A DNA stretch of 64,000 nucleotides from an uncultured Cetobacterium sp. (GCA_934085975.1 CAKOHT010000003.1:58454-122453); one strand, 5' to 3'; shown: positions 17,916 to 27,200, numbered from the stretch's first letter. Notes: generated from the letters alone by a model not told the origin. Made by a program: numbers and translations.

Positions 17916-18939
17916 ATGAAAAAATCTTTTGCCAGTGATAATTATAGCGGAGTTCATCCAAAAATTTTAGAAAAAATAATCGAAGTTAACTGTGGTCATG
18001 TTTCTGCTTATGGAGCAGATGAAATCACTCAAGAAGCCATCAATTTATTCAAAGAAATTTTTGGGGATGTAGAAGTCTTTTTCGTTTTCAACGGAACCGG
18101 TGCCAATGTATTAGCATTAGAAGGAATGAAAAATAAAGTTTCTGCTGTTATAACACCTGAAAGTTCACACATTGTACAAGATGAAACAGGAGCGCCCAGT
18201 AAAATAACTGGAATGCAACTTCTAACTGTTCCAAATACTGATGGAAAACTTGATTTAGAATTAGCCCAAAAATGGTTGACTTTTAAAAATAACTTCCACA
18301 AACCAAAAGCTGATATAATTTCAATTAGTCAAACTACTGAATATGGAACTGTTTACACAACGGATGAAATTAAATCTATCTCCAATTTTGCTAAAAAAAA
18401 ACAATATGTTTCTACATATGGATGGGGCTAGAATTTCTAATGCTGCTGTTGCTTTAGGCTGTTCTTTTAAAGAGATAAGCGGCGATTTGGGAGTTGATGT
18501 TTTATCTTTTGGAGGTACAAAAAATGGATTGATGTTTGGAGAAGCTTTAATATTTTTTAATAAAGAATTAGCTAAAGATTTCGCTTGGATAAGAAAACAA
18601 AATCTTCAACTCTATTCAAAGATGAGATTTTTATCTGCTCAATTTATTCCATATATACAAGATAATATTTGGTATGAATGTGCTAAAAATGCCAATGACA
18701 TTGCTCAATATTTAAAATTAGAACTAGAAAAAATTCAAATTCCTGTAACAAAGGAAGTTTTAGCCAACGCCGTTTTTGCTATTTTACCCGAAGAAATAAT
18801 TCCTGAATTACAAAGTCATTTTTACTTCTATATATGGGATGAAAATATCCATGAAGTTAGGCTTGTTACATCCTTTGACAGTACAAAAGAAGATGTTGAT
18901 AGCCTTATTGAAAAAATAAAAGAATTACTAGGAAAATAA
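17916..18939 (+). pseudogene. ltaE: Low-specificity L-threonine aldolase with a poly-A frameshift
   Basis: Two overlapping frames together make one aldolase of about 340 residues, a normal length. Frame one (17916-18431) has FASDNYSGVHPKIL and the PLP-pocket region FNGTGANVLAL. Frame two continues from the A-run with LHMDGARISNAAVALG and the Schiff-base lysine motif SFGGTKNG. Reading is lost in nine consecutive A's at 18393-18401: eight A's would read AKKNNMFLHMDGAR straight through. As written, translation ends at TAG 18429-18431 without the catalytic lysine. The enzyme cleaves threonine to glycine and acetaldehyde. The rest of the gene looks intact, so this may be a sequencing indel, slippage-rescued gene, or recent mutation. 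Start: GGGAGG site upstream. Confidence 0.85.
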
Positions 18940-19033
18940 ATAAATCTTATGATATACTTTATTTATGGTACATAGATTTTTCTTTTATTCTTTGTATGCT
19001 TTTTTTTAAAATATTATTGATTTAATGAACTAA

Positions 19034-19063
19034 ATGTGAAATAATATTACATATATTTCGCAT
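19034..19063 (+). promoter_or_regulatory. Operator-like palindrome upstream of crr
   Basis: A 10-bp imperfect inverted repeat (ATGTGAAATA at 19034-19043 and TATTTCGCAT at 19054-19063, one mismatch) with a 10-base spacer. It overlaps a possible -10 (TAATAT, 19042-19047; TTGATT lies 19 bases upstream). It could be a repressor site or form a leader hairpin. The cognate factor is unknown. Confidence 0.35.
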
Positions 19064-19086
19064 TTTATTTGAAAGGAGATTTAACT

Positions 19087-19584
19087 ATGGGATTATTTGA
19101 TTTCTTTAAAAAGAAAAAAGAGGATGAATGGTTCAATATCTATTCACCACTAAACGGGAAAGTTATTCCTCTAAGCGAAATACCAGATGATGCTTTTTCT
19201 CAAAAAATGATTGGAGATGGATGTGGAATCGATCCTATTGAGGGTGTAATTTGCTCACCAGTTGCCGGTGAAATCGACATTTTTGCCACTAACCATGCTG
19301 TTAGTTTTGAGGTTCCCAACGGACTTGAATTGATTGTTCATTTTGGAATTGACACAGTAAAATTAAATGGAGAAGGATTCACTAGAGTTGCTGAACCTGG
19401 ATCGACTGTAGAGGTTAAAGACGAGCTTATTAAATACGATTTAGCTTATATTAAGGAACACGCTAAATCAACAAAAACTCCTGTTATAGTTGCTAACATG
19501 GACCAAGTTGAAGCACTTGAAGTAGTTGCTTCTGGAGATGTTAAAATAGGAGACCTTTTGATGAGAGTTAAAATCAAAAAGTAG
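19087..19584 (+). CDS. crr: PTS glucose-type IIA component
   Basis: A 165-residue EIIA-Glc domain protein. The phosphorylated histidine is H85 in ELIVHFGIDTVKLNGEGF, and the second active-site histidine is H70 in TNHAVS, equivalent to H90 and H75 of E. coli. It relays phosphate from HPr to sugar-specific IIBC permeases. Being a single-domain gene unlinked to a permease, it probably serves several transporters. The ATG at 19087 is preceded by AAAGGAG; an upstream in-frame ATG at 19069 lies before that site. Confidence 0.93.
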   Translation: MGLFDFFKKKKEDEWFNIYSPLNGKVIPLSEIPDDAFSQKMIGDGCGIDPIEGVICSPVAGEIDIFATNHAVSFEVPNGLELIVHFGIDTVKLNGEGFTRVAEPGSTVEVKDELIKYDLAYIKEHAKSTKTPVIVANMDQVEALEVVASGDVKIGDLLMRVKIKK

Positions 19585-19593
19585 TTTTTTAAG

Positions 19594-19632
19594 AAGGTGC
19601 CTCTTTGCTATTTTAGGAAAAGATGGTACCTT
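19594..19632 (+). terminator. Intrinsic terminator after crr
   Basis: AAGGUGCCUCUUU pairs with AAAGA-U-GGUACCUU (one G-U pair, one bulge) and is followed by TCTTTAATT. Confidence 0.65.
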
Positions 19633-19678
19633 TCTTTAATTAATATAAAAGGCATACACGGAAACTTAAGGAGGAAGA

Positions 19679-20521
19679 ATGAAAGTACTAGATTTGGAAT
19701 TAGTTACTAATGAAGTGGCTAGACTTTGTATTGAAGCTAATTACTTTATTGGTAATGATGTTTTAAACAAAATTAAAGAATGCCAAAAAACAGAAACTAG
19801 CGATTTGGGGAAAGTTATTTTAAGTCAAATTATTGAAAATGATGAAATTGCTGCAAAAGACAATGTTCCTATGTGTCAAGACACTGGTCTTGTTGTTGTT
19901 TTCTTAGAAATTGGAACTGAAGTTAAAATTAATGGTGACATCTATTCCGCTATTAATGCTGGAGTTGCTAAAGGATACAAGGATGGGTATTTAAGAAAAT
20001 CTGTTATCAGACATCCTCTAGATAGAGTTAACACTCAAGACAACACTCCTGCAGTTATTCACACTAAACTTGTACCGGGATCTGATAAAGTCAAAATTAT
20101 TGTAGCTCCAAAAGGTGGAGGTTCTGAAAATATGAGCACTTTAAAAATGTTCAAACCTGCAGACGGAGTAGAAGGAATAAAAAAATTTGTTGTCGATAGC
20201 ATAAAAAATGCTGGTGGAAATCCATGTCCACCTATAGTTGTTGGAGTTGGAATCGGTGGAAACTTTGAAAGATGTGCTGAATTAGCTAAAGAAGCTCTTT
20301 TGAGAGAGATTGAAGATTTCAATCCTGATCCCATTGCTGCAGCTTTAGAAGTTGAACTTCTAAAATTAATAAATGATACTAATGTAGGTCCTCAAGGACT
20401 TGGCGGGAAAACTACTGCTCTTGCTGTAAAAGTTGAAACGCAAGCCTGTCACTTTGCCTCTTTACCGGTTGCTGTCAATTTAAACTGCCATGCTGCTAGA
20501 CATAAGGAGGTAACACTATGA
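19679..20521 (+). CDS. Class I fumarate hydratase, alpha subunit
   Basis: A 280-residue protein matching the N-terminal (alpha) half of iron-sulfur class I fumarases and L-tartrate dehydratase TtdA. Three cysteines suit a [4Fe-4S] cluster: C66 in VPMCQDTG, one in GGNFERCAE and one in VETQACHFASLP. Fumarate hydratase is favoured over tartrate dehydratase because the beta subunit and a malic enzyme follow directly. The stop overlaps the beta subunit start by four bases (ATGA type). Confidence 0.88.
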   Translation: MKVLDLELVTNEVARLCIEANYFIGNDVLNKIKECQKTETSDLGKVILSQIIENDEIAAKDNVPMCQDTGLVVVFLEIGTEVKINGDIYSAINAGVAKGYKDGYLRKSVIRHPLDRVNTQDNTPAVIHTKLVPGSDKVKIIVAPKGGGSENMSTLKMFKPADGVEGIKKFVVDSIKNAGGNPCPPIVVGVGIGGNFERCAELAKEALLREIEDFNPDPIAAALEVELLKLINDTNVGPQGLGGKTTALAVKVETQACHFASLPVAVNLNCHAARHKEVTL

Positions 20522-21060
20522 TTAGATTAACAACACCGTTAAAAGATGAAGATATTAAAAAATTAAAATCTGGAGATGCTGTCTCTATAACTGGTATTAT
20601 ATACACTGCTAGAGACGCTGCACACGCTAGATTGCTTAAACTTTTAGAAGAGGGAAAAGAACTACCTTTTGATGTAAAAGGGCAAATTATCTATTATGCA
20701 GGTCCAACTCCTGCCAAGCCTGGACAGCCTATTGGAAGTTGTGGTCCCACTACTAGCTATAGAATGGATTCTTACTCTCCTGCTATTTTAGATCAAGGTT
20801 TAAAAGGCATGATTGGAAAAGGAGCAAGAGATCAAAAAGTTAAAGATTCTATCGTTAAGAATGAGGCTATATATTTTGCAGCCGTTGGTGGAGCGGCCGC
20901 TTTAATTGCTAAATCTGTAAAAAGTAGTGAGATTATTGCTTATGAAGATTTGGGAGCTGAAGCAATCAGAAAACTTGAAGTTGTTGATTTCCCAGCAATT
21001 GTAATTAACGATTGTGAAGGAAATGACCTATATGAAATAGCTAGAAATAGCTCAAAATAA
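20518..21060 (+). CDS. Class I fumarate hydratase, beta subunit
   Basis: A 180-residue protein matching the C-terminal half of class I fumarases. Motifs include SGDAVSITGIIYTARDAAH near the N-terminus, YAGPTPAKPGQPIGSCGPTTSYRMD in the middle and the KGARD segment. It completes the two-subunit enzyme interconverting fumarate and malate. It is translationally coupled to the alpha subunit, with the malic enzyme 24 bases downstream. Confidence 0.88.
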   Translation: MIRLTTPLKDEDIKKLKSGDAVSITGIIYTARDAAHARLLKLLEEGKELPFDVKGQIIYYAGPTPAKPGQPIGSCGPTTSYRMDSYSPAILDQGLKGMIGKGARDQKVKDSIVKNEAIYFAAVGGAAALIAKSVKSSEIIAYEDLGAEAIRKLEVVDFPAIVINDCEGNDLYEIARNSSK

Positions 21061-21084
21061 ATTCAGTTAAAGGGGTAATGTATT

Positions 21085-22260
21085 ATGTCTACAGTTTTTG
21101 AAAAATCTTTGAAGTTGCATGAAACTCATTCAGGAAAAATTGAAGTTATATCAAAAGTTGCTGTTACAAATAAAGATGAATTAAGTTTAGCATATTCTCC
21201 GGGTGTTGCTGCTCCTTGTCTAGCAATAAAAGAAAATGTTGAAAATGTATATAAATACACATCTAAAGGAAATATGGTAGCTGTCGTTACCGACGGTTCT
21301 GCTGTACTAGGTTTAGGAAATATTGGTCCTGAGGCTGCTCTTCCCGTTATGGAAGGAAAAGCCATTCTTTTTAAACAATTTGCAGATGTTGATGCTTTTC
21401 CCATCTGTTTAGATACACAAGATACTGAGGAAATTATCAAAGCTGTTAAGCTGATTGCACCTGGATTTGGTGGTATAAATTTAGAAGATATTTCTGCTCC
21501 TAGATGTGTAGAGATTGAAACAAGACTAAAAAATGAGCTTGATATCCCTGTGTTTCATGATGATCAACATGGTACAGCTATCGTTGTTGTCGCTGCTCTT
21601 ATCAACTCGTTCAAATTGGTTAATAAATCTTTTGAAACTGCTAAATTTGTGGTTAGCGGAGCTGGTGCTGCTGGTAGTTCAATCATTAAACTTCTTATTA
21701 AAATGGGAGCAAAAGATATTGTTGTCAATGATATTGACGGTATTATAAATAAAGACGATAAAGCTAACTATAATTTCTTAAAATCAGAAATAGCTGATAT
21801 TACAAACCCTAAAAATATTAAGGGCGGACTTAAAGAAGCTATTGCAGGAAGAGATGTTTTTATAGGAGTTTCCGCTGCTAATATCCTATCAATTGATATG
21901 GTTAAAACTATGAACAAAGATGCTATCGTTTTTGCTATGGCAAATCCTAATCCTGAAATTATGCCTGAGGACGCTATTGCGGGAGGAGCAAAAATTGTAG
22001 GTACTGGTAGATCTGACTACCCTAACCAAGTTAATAATGTTCTAGCTTTTCCTGGAATTTTTAGAGGGGCTCTTGATGCTAAAGCTAAAAAAATAACTGA
22101 AGAGATGAAAATTGCTGCAGCTATTGGAATTGCTAAGCTGATTCAGGATGATGAAATAACACCTGAGTATGTTATTCCCAATGCCTTTGACCCAAGGGTA
22201 GCTACTGTTGTTGCTGAAGAAGTTAAAAGAATTGCCAAAGAACAAAATGTTACAAGATAA
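21085..22260 (+). CDS. Malic enzyme (malate dehydrogenase, oxaloacetate-decarboxylating)
   Basis: A 391-residue short-form prokaryotic malic enzyme. It has SLAYSPGVAAPC near residue 30, the metal-binding HDDQHGTAIVV near 155 and a nucleotide fold starting VSGAGAAGSS near 187. It converts malate to pyruvate and CO2 with NAD(P) reduction. Coupled with fumarase, the operon gives a fumarate-to-pyruvate route, usable for dicarboxylate or amino acid fermentation, or in reverse to fix CO2. Cofactor choice is uncertain. Confidence 0.9.
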   Translation: MSTVFEKSLKLHETHSGKIEVISKVAVTNKDELSLAYSPGVAAPCLAIKENVENVYKYTSKGNMVAVVTDGSAVLGLGNIGPEAALPVMEGKAILFKQFADVDAFPICLDTQDTEEIIKAVKLIAPGFGGINLEDISAPRCVEIETRLKNELDIPVFHDDQHGTAIVVVAALINSFKLVNKSFETAKFVVSGAGAAGSSIIKLLIKMGAKDIVVNDIDGIINKDDKANYNFLKSEIADITNPKNIKGGLKEAIAGRDVFIGVSAANILSIDMVKTMNKDAIVFAMANPNPEIMPEDAIAGGAKIVGTGRSDYPNQVNNVLAFPGIFRGALDAKAKKITEEMKIAAAIGIAKLIQDDEITPEYVIPNAFDPRVATVVAEEVKRIAKEQNVTR

Positions 22261-22263
22261 TAA

Positions 22264-22289
22264 AAAGGTAGCTCTTTCGAGCTACCTTT
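22264..22289. terminator. Bidirectional intrinsic terminator
   Basis: An 11-bp perfect stem (AAAGGTAGCTC and complement) with a TTTC loop between the convergent malic enzyme and CorC/HlyC-type genes. Confidence 0.85.
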
Positions 22290-23600
22290 CTATTCATCTC
22301 CATCAACCTCTGAATCATTTTCTGATTTTTTTTCCTCTTTTATAACCAAAAGTTGATCAATTTTAAAATTATCTACATCTACTACTTCGAAACTATATCC
22401 ATCAAACTCTATATGTGCTCCTTTTTTTGGAATACTTTTCAGCATATACATCATAAATCCTGCTATTGTTTCATAGCTATCCTCTTCTGGAAAAGCTTCT
22501 ATCTCTAAAACCTTCTTTACATCCTCAGTTGCTGTAACTCCATCTATTAACCAAGAACCATCTCCTCTTTTTATTATATACTCCTCTTGCATTGGATAAA
22601 CTACATCTCCCATTAAAGTTGATACAACATCATTTAAAGTTATTACTCCAACAACATGAGCATATTCATTTAATATTACAGCAAAATCTTCTCTGGCCTC
22701 ATTAAACCTATCTAACATCTCTGAAAGAGTCAGAGTATTAGGAATAATCAAAATATTCCTATTTGTTATTTCTTTTATATTCTGAAGACCACTCAATTCA
22801 CCTTTTAAGATTCTAGGTAAGATATCTTTTGATCCCACATATCCATATATAGAATCTATATCACTTTCACAAACTAAAAATTTGGAATGTGGATATTCCG
22901 CTATCTTTTGTTTTATACTCTCCTCAGTCTCTTCTAAAGTAAAATATATTATCTCGTCCCTTGTTGTCATAGCTGACGATACCCATCTTTGCTCAAGTTC
23001 AAACACATTTTCAATTAAGTGATGCTCTTTAGTATGGACTACCCCAGCTTCTGCTCCTGCATCTACCAATGCAAAAATATCATCATGAGTTATTAGTTCA
23101 TCTCTTGAATTTGGTGTATTAAAAATTTTAAAAACCAAATTGGCCACTCCACTAAATATAAAAACAATTGGTGTTAAAATATTTATTGTCAGAGTCATTG
23201 GTTTTACTAAAGCAAGGGCTATTCTTTCTGGATAAACCATTGCCAATCTTTTTGGTATTAAATCGGCAAATTCAACAAAACAACCTGTTACAAATATAAA
23301 CGATATTAAAAAAGCTACCGTTGGATTTTCTATATACTTAGCTATCAAAGGAGAAAGTACACCATCTCCAATTATACCGGCCAATATAGCTACAATGTTT
23401 AAACCTATCTGTACAGTCGTAAAAAAATTTCCCGGATTACTTTGAAGCTCTATTACTTTTTTTGCATTTTCGTTTCCTTCATCTACCAATAACTGTAATT
23501 TTATTTTTCTCGCTCCTGCTAAAGATATTTCAGCCATAGAAAAAAATGCACTTATTAAAATTAATAAAAGAATATACAATAATTTCTCTGCTATTCCCAT
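22290..23600 (-). CDS. CNNM/CorC-family membrane protein (hemolysin C-like)
   Basis: A 436-residue protein with the order DUF21 transmembrane domain (about 1-190), paired CBS domains (about 205-330) and a CorC_HlyC C-terminal domain (about 345-425). FSMAEISLAGARKIKL in the first helix is typical of the family. Relatives are Mg2+/Co2+ efflux or Na+/Mg2+ exchange proteins; the hemolysin name is historical. Its start overlaps the dapF end by ten bases, so they are co-transcribed. Confidence 0.85.
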   Translation of the reverse strand: MGIAEKLLYILLLILISAFFSMAEISLAGARKIKLQLLVDEGNENAKKVIELQSNPGNFFTTVQIGLNIVAILAGIIGDGVLSPLIAKYIENPTVAFLISFIFVTGCFVEFADLIPKRLAMVYPERIALALVKPMTLTINILTPIVFIFSGVANLVFKIFNTPNSRDELITHDDIFALVDAGAEAGVVHTKEHHLIENVFELEQRWVSSAMTTRDEIIYFTLEETEESIKQKIAEYPHSKFLVCESDIDSIYGYVGSKDILPRILKGELSGLQNIKEITNRNILIIPNTLTLSEMLDRFNEAREDFAVILNEYAHVVGVITLNDVVSTLMGDVVYPMQEEYIIKRGDGSWLIDGVTATEDVKKVLEIEAFPEEDSYETIAGFMMYMLKSIPKKGAHIEFDGYSFEVVDVDNFKIDQLLVIKEEKKSENDSEVDGDE

Positions 23601-24427
23601 ACTACCTCTCCTTTAAATGTGGTCTCTGCTGCTCCTATCATAAATATTTCATCTCCCTGTAACTTTATTTTCAATATTCCACCTTCTGTTTCTACAGCTA
23701 CCTCACTATCGACTAATCCCAATAAATTAGAAATATACACTCCAGAACATGATCCTGTTCCACACGCTAATGTTCTTCCAGCTCCTCTTTCCCACGTTTT
23801 TATCTTAATTCTATTTCTACTTAAAATTTGAATAAAATTTACATTTATATTTTTAGGAAATAGCCTATTCTTTTCAATTTCTGAGCCTAGACCGTCTATG
23901 TCAATACTTTCTAAATCATCACATATTATCACAGCATGAGGAACACCAATCAAAACTGCTGAAAAAATTATATCTTTTCCAGCTATATTTATTTTTTCAT
24001 CTATCACTTGCTCTTTCTCTATTGATACTGGAATCTCTTTTGAGTTTAATCTCGCTTTGCCCATGGATATCATTATTGAGTCAACTTTACTTTTATTATC
24101 ATTCACAGTTAAATACGCTGTTTTTACTCCATCTCCTGTCTCTATTGTTATTTCTTCTTTTTTTACAATTTCCTCTTCATAAACAAATTTTGAGAAGCAT
24201 CTAATTCCATTTCCACACATTTCACCTTTTGAACCATCTGAATTGTAGTATACCATCTTTATGTCTGCAATTTGACTCTCCTCTGCAATCATTATACCAT
24301 CTCCTCCAACTCCGTAACGTCTGTCACAAAGTTTTTTGGCTATCTTTGAATAATTTTCATATTTATTTTTTACTCCATCAAACAGTAAAAAATCATTACC
24401 AGCTCCTTGCATTTTATTAAATTTCAA
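23591..24427 (-). CDS. dapF: Diaminopimelate epimerase
   Basis: A 278-residue enzyme with both catalytic cysteines: C71 in MCGNGIRCF and C222 in ACGTGSCSG. The N-terminal MQGAGNDF motif is present. It converts LL- to meso-diaminopimelate for peptidoglycan and lysine. In Fusobacterium nucleatum lanthionine replaces DAP in the wall, so the precise product used here is open. The start codon appears to be TTG (24427-24425), preceded by GAGGTG. No other dap genes are nearby. Confidence 0.92.
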   Translation of the reverse strand: MKFNKMQGAGNDFLLFDGVKNKYENYSKIAKKLCDRRYGVGGDGIMIAEESQIADIKMVYYNSDGSKGEMCGNGIRCFSKFVYEEEIVKKEEITIETGDGVKTAYLTVNDNKSKVDSIMISMGKARLNSKEIPVSIEKEQVIDEKINIAGKDIIFSAVLIGVPHAVIICDDLESIDIDGLGSEIEKNRLFPKNINVNFIQILSRNRIKIKTWERGAGRTLACGTGSCSGVYISNLLGLVDSEVAVETEGGILKIKLQGDEIFMIGAAETTFKGEVVWE

Positions 24428-24461
24428 AATTAATCACCTCATTAGTATAACTTTCTATTAC

Positions 24462-24490
24462 ATTATATTCTACCCTATCCTTTCATTTAA
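24462..24490 (-). promoter_or_regulatory. Predicted promoter for dapF
   Basis: TATAAT on the minus strand with TTAAAT 17 bases upstream, about 35 bases before the TTG start. Confidence 0.5.
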
Positions 24491-24520
24491 CGCAACCCCT
24501 CTACTTTTGTTTGATTCCAC

Positions 24521-24549
24521 TTTACTTTTTATAAGTTTTGTGTTAATAT
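24521..24549 (+). promoter_or_regulatory. Predicted promoter for the ClC transporter
   Basis: TTTACT and an extended -10 (TGTTAATAT) with 17-base spacing, 36 bases before the start codon. Confidence 0.5.
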
Positions 24550-24585
24550 TCCCAAGTAATACAATATGTCATCAAGGAGATTTTT

Positions 24586-26175
24586 ATGAACAGAAAAAGA
24601 GAAATAAAAAATCATGTTGAACTTCTCCAAAAAGGAAATAGAGGTCTATACGTTCTCTCGCTTCTCGTAGGTGCTATTACTGGAGTTATCGTATCCATTT
24701 ATAGATATGGTTTGGGAATTGCCGGTAATCTAAGAGAGCACTATATCAGCAAAGAACTTCTTACAAATCCCCCCAAACTTCTTTTAATATGGGGAACTTT
24801 TATCGTTATAGGTCTTTTTGTAGATTATCTATCTAGAAAATTTCCTACAACAGGCGGAAGTGGTATCCCACAAGTTAAAGCCTTAATTTTAAGAAAATTA
24901 GATTATATTTTTTGGGTAAAAGAACTTTTAGTGAAATTCTTCGGTGGTCTACTTGGTATTGGAGCTGGGCTATCTCTAGGTCGAGAAGGACCCTCAGTAC
25001 AACTGGGTTCATATATCGGGTATGGATTTACTAAAGTTTTTAAAAGAAACTATACCGACGAAAAATATCTTGTTACAGCTGGTTCGAGTGCCGGTTTAGC
25101 TGGAGCTTTTGGTGCACCACTAGCTGGAGTTATATTCAGTATGGAAGAACTTCATCGTTTTTTTTCTTCAAAACTTATCATCTGTACATTCTTAGCTAGT
25201 ATCTGTTCAAATTTTGTTGCTAGAAGAATTTTTGGGATGAATCCAGCTTTTAGTCTAAATGTCAAATATCCTACAGATGTTAATCCATATTTTCAATTTC
25301 TATTTTTCATAATTTTTGGTATTGTTATAGCATTTTTGGGAAAACTCTTTACATTTTCTTTGATTAAAACACAAGATCTCTTTAAAGATATTAAACTTCC
25401 TAGAGCTATTAAAATCTCATCAGTCATGACACTATCATTCATTATATGCTTTATTATGCCTGACATAACTGGTGGTGGACATCATTTAGTTGAAGAACTT
25501 CCCTATCTTAAACAGACAATAGTATTCCTATTGTTAGTTTTTATTGTTAAACTATTATTTACAGCAATATCTTACGCTACTGGATTTCAAGGTGGTATAT
25601 TTTTACCAATGCTTGTTTTAGGTGCTATTCTCGGAAAAATTTACGCATTGACTCTTATAGCAACTTTTGGTCTCCATAGTGATTTTGTGATACACTACAT
25701 GATTTTAGGAATGGCTGGATTTTTTGTTGCTGTTGTTAGATCCCCTATAACTGGAGTTATTCTAATTTTAGAGATGACTGGCAGTTTTGATCATCTTTTA
25801 GCAATTGCAACAGTTTCTATCGTAGCCTATTATATTACAGATCTCTTAAAACTGGAGCCCATTTATGATATTTTATATAATAGACTACCTAAAAAGAAAA
25901 TTGAGGATGATTTGGAAGAGGAGCGTCATGAACACCACGAAAAAACTTTAATTTGTATCCCTGTTTCTGCAGAGTCTGAATTTGATGAGAAGTTAGTAAA
26001 AGATATCACTTGGCCTAAAAATACTCTTGTTGTTGCTATTAGGAGAGGGGAAACTGAGTATATACCTAAAGGTAATAGTAAAATCCTCGCTGGAGATGTC
26101 TTAGTTTTATTACTTCCTAAAAAACAAGCTGACAAATTAAATGAAATTCTATTCAAAATGGGAACATCTCACTAA
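24586..26175 (+). CDS. ClC chloride channel/transporter with C-terminal RCK_C (TrkA_C) domain
   Basis: A 529-residue membrane protein. The three ClC selectivity signatures are present: GSGIPQ at 91-96, GREGP at 132-136 with the gating glutamate E134, and GGIFLPML near 345. MEELHRFF supplies the internal-proton-type glutamate seen in H+/Cl- exchangers, so antiport is plausible. After the last helix a soluble domain of about 90 residues resembles TrkA_C/RCK_C, a ligand-binding regulatory module. The anion and ligand are not known. Confidence 0.88.
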   Translation: MNRKREIKNHVELLQKGNRGLYVLSLLVGAITGVIVSIYRYGLGIAGNLREHYISKELLTNPPKLLLIWGTFIVIGLFVDYLSRKFPTTGGSGIPQVKALILRKLDYIFWVKELLVKFFGGLLGIGAGLSLGREGPSVQLGSYIGYGFTKVFKRNYTDEKYLVTAGSSAGLAGAFGAPLAGVIFSMEELHRFFSSKLIICTFLASICSNFVARRIFGMNPAFSLNVKYPTDVNPYFQFLFFIIFGIVIAFLGKLFTFSLIKTQDLFKDIKLPRAIKISSVMTLSFIICFIMPDITGGGHHLVEELPYLKQTIVFLLLVFIVKLLFTAISYATGFQGGIFLPMLVLGAILGKIYALTLIATFGLHSDFVIHYMILGMAGFFVAVVRSPITGVILILEMTGSFDHLLAIATVSIVAYYITDLLKLEPIYDILYNRLPKKKIEDDLEEERHEHHEKTLICIPVSAESEFDEKLVKDITWPKNTLVVAIRRGETEYIPKGNSKILAGDVLVLLLPKKQADKLNEILFKMGTSH

Positions 26176-26191
26176 TTTTTTAAGGAAATTA

Positions 26192-26218
26192 TTGACATTT
26201 TTTTAAAATGATTATACT
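26192..26218 (+). promoter_or_regulatory. Predicted promoter for fabG
   Basis: Consensus TTGACA and TATACT, but with a short 15-base spacer. It lies 35 bases before the fabG start. Confidence 0.45.
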
Positions 26219-26253
26219 ATTAAATGACACATGTATTTTATAGGAGGGTCTAG

Positions 26254-26979
26254 ATGAATAGAATAGAGGGAAAAATTGCTTTAGTTACTGGAAGTGCTAG
26301 AGGAATTGGAAGAACTATAGTTGAAAAATTAGCTTCTGAAGGTGCTGAATTAGTTATATCTTGTGATATGGGTGACGCCACTTTCGAACAAGCTAATGTT
26401 AGACATGAAATCTTAAATGTAACTGATAGAGAGGCTATTAAAGAGCTCGTAAAAAAAATAAAAGATGAATTTGGAAGAATTGATATCCTTGTTAATAACG
26501 CTGGTATCACGAAAGATGCTCCATTTGTAAGAATGAGTGAAGAAGCTTGGGATGCTGTAATAAATGTTAATCTAAAAGGTGTGTTTAATATAACTCAAGC
26601 AGTTGCTCCTTTAATGACTAAAAATAAAAAGGGATCGATTATTACTATATCATCCGTTGTAGGTTTATATGGAAATATTGGTCAAGCTAATTATGCTGCT
26701 ACTAAAGGTGGCGTTATTGCAATGACTAAAACTTGGGCTAAGGAGTTATCTAGAAAGGGGGCTCAAGTTAGAGCCAATTGTATCGCACCTGGATTCATTT
26801 CTACTCCAATGACGGATGTTTTACCTGAAGATGTTATCAATGGAATGTTAGAGCGAACATCTTTAGGAAAATTGGGAATGCCTGAGGATATTGCTAATGC
26901 TGTATTATTTTTAGCAAGTGATGAATCTTCATACATCACTGGACAAACACTTGAGGTTAGTGGTGGACTAGCACTGTAA
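26254..26979 (+). CDS. fabG: 3-oxoacyl-ACP reductase
   Basis: A 241-residue SDR closely matching FabG. TGSARGIGR is at residues 12-20, NNAG near 81, and the catalytic Ser and YAATKGG near 130-150. ITGQTLEVSGGLAL is the usual C-terminus. It reduces 3-oxoacyl-ACP in fatty acid elongation. It is monocistronic here, with its own promoter and terminator and no fab cluster, so a related alcohol or polyester role cannot be excluded. Confidence 0.88.
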   Translation: MNRIEGKIALVTGSARGIGRTIVEKLASEGAELVISCDMGDATFEQANVRHEILNVTDREAIKELVKKIKDEFGRIDILVNNAGITKDAPFVRMSEEAWDAVINVNLKGVFNITQAVAPLMTKNKKGSIITISSVVGLYGNIGQANYAATKGGVIAMTKTWAKELSRKGAQVRANCIAPGFISTPMTDVLPEDVINGMLERTSLGKLGMPEDIANAVLFLASDESSYITGQTLEVSGGLAL

Positions 26980-26996
26980 CCAAAACGTATTATAGT

Positions 26997-27030
26997 AAAG
27001 GCAAGATTTTTATTTCTTGCCTTTATTTTT
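26997..27030 (+). terminator. Intrinsic terminator after fabG
   Basis: A 10-bp perfect stem (AAAGGCAAGA and complement) followed by TATTTTT. Confidence 0.85.
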
Positions 27031-27043
27031 TCTATTTTTCTAC

Positions 27044-27072
27044 TTGTATTTTCATTCATTTGATGATATAAT
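27044..27072 (+). promoter_or_regulatory. Promoter of the SRP RNA gene
   Basis: TTGTAT and an extended -10 (TGATATAAT) with 17-base spacing. Initiation is predicted about 8 bases after it, at the 5' end of the terminal helix of the RNA. Confidence 0.75.
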
Positions 27073-27079
27073 TGTAAAT

Positions 27080-27200
27080 GTCACAAGTGTGGTGGTGGGA
27101 GCCTTATGGCGTATTAATATCGAATCGTGTCAGGTCTGGAAGGAAGCAGCACTAAGGTACTTAATACGGGTATAAGATTACTCTTATCATACCTTGTGGC
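27080..27200 (+). ncRNA. ffs: Signal recognition particle RNA, small bacterial (4.5S-like) type
   Basis: The universally conserved Ffh-binding and tetraloop region GTCAGGTCTGGAAGGAAGCA is at about 27128-27147. The ends pair: GUCACAAG at 27080 with CUUGUGGC ending at 27200, followed by TTTTTT as terminator. A length of about 121 nt is that of the 4.5S-like RNA lacking the Alu domain, unlike the longer scRNA of Bacillus. It scaffolds Ffh for co-translational membrane targeting. Ends are inferred from the helix and promoter. Confidence 0.93.

Noticed and set aside
18343..18939. A separate 198-codon gene starting inside the threonine aldolase region
   Set aside because: Its first 19 or so residues are out-of-frame translation of the aldolase, and the rest continues the aldolase after the poly-A tract. 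It is the second half of one broken gene.
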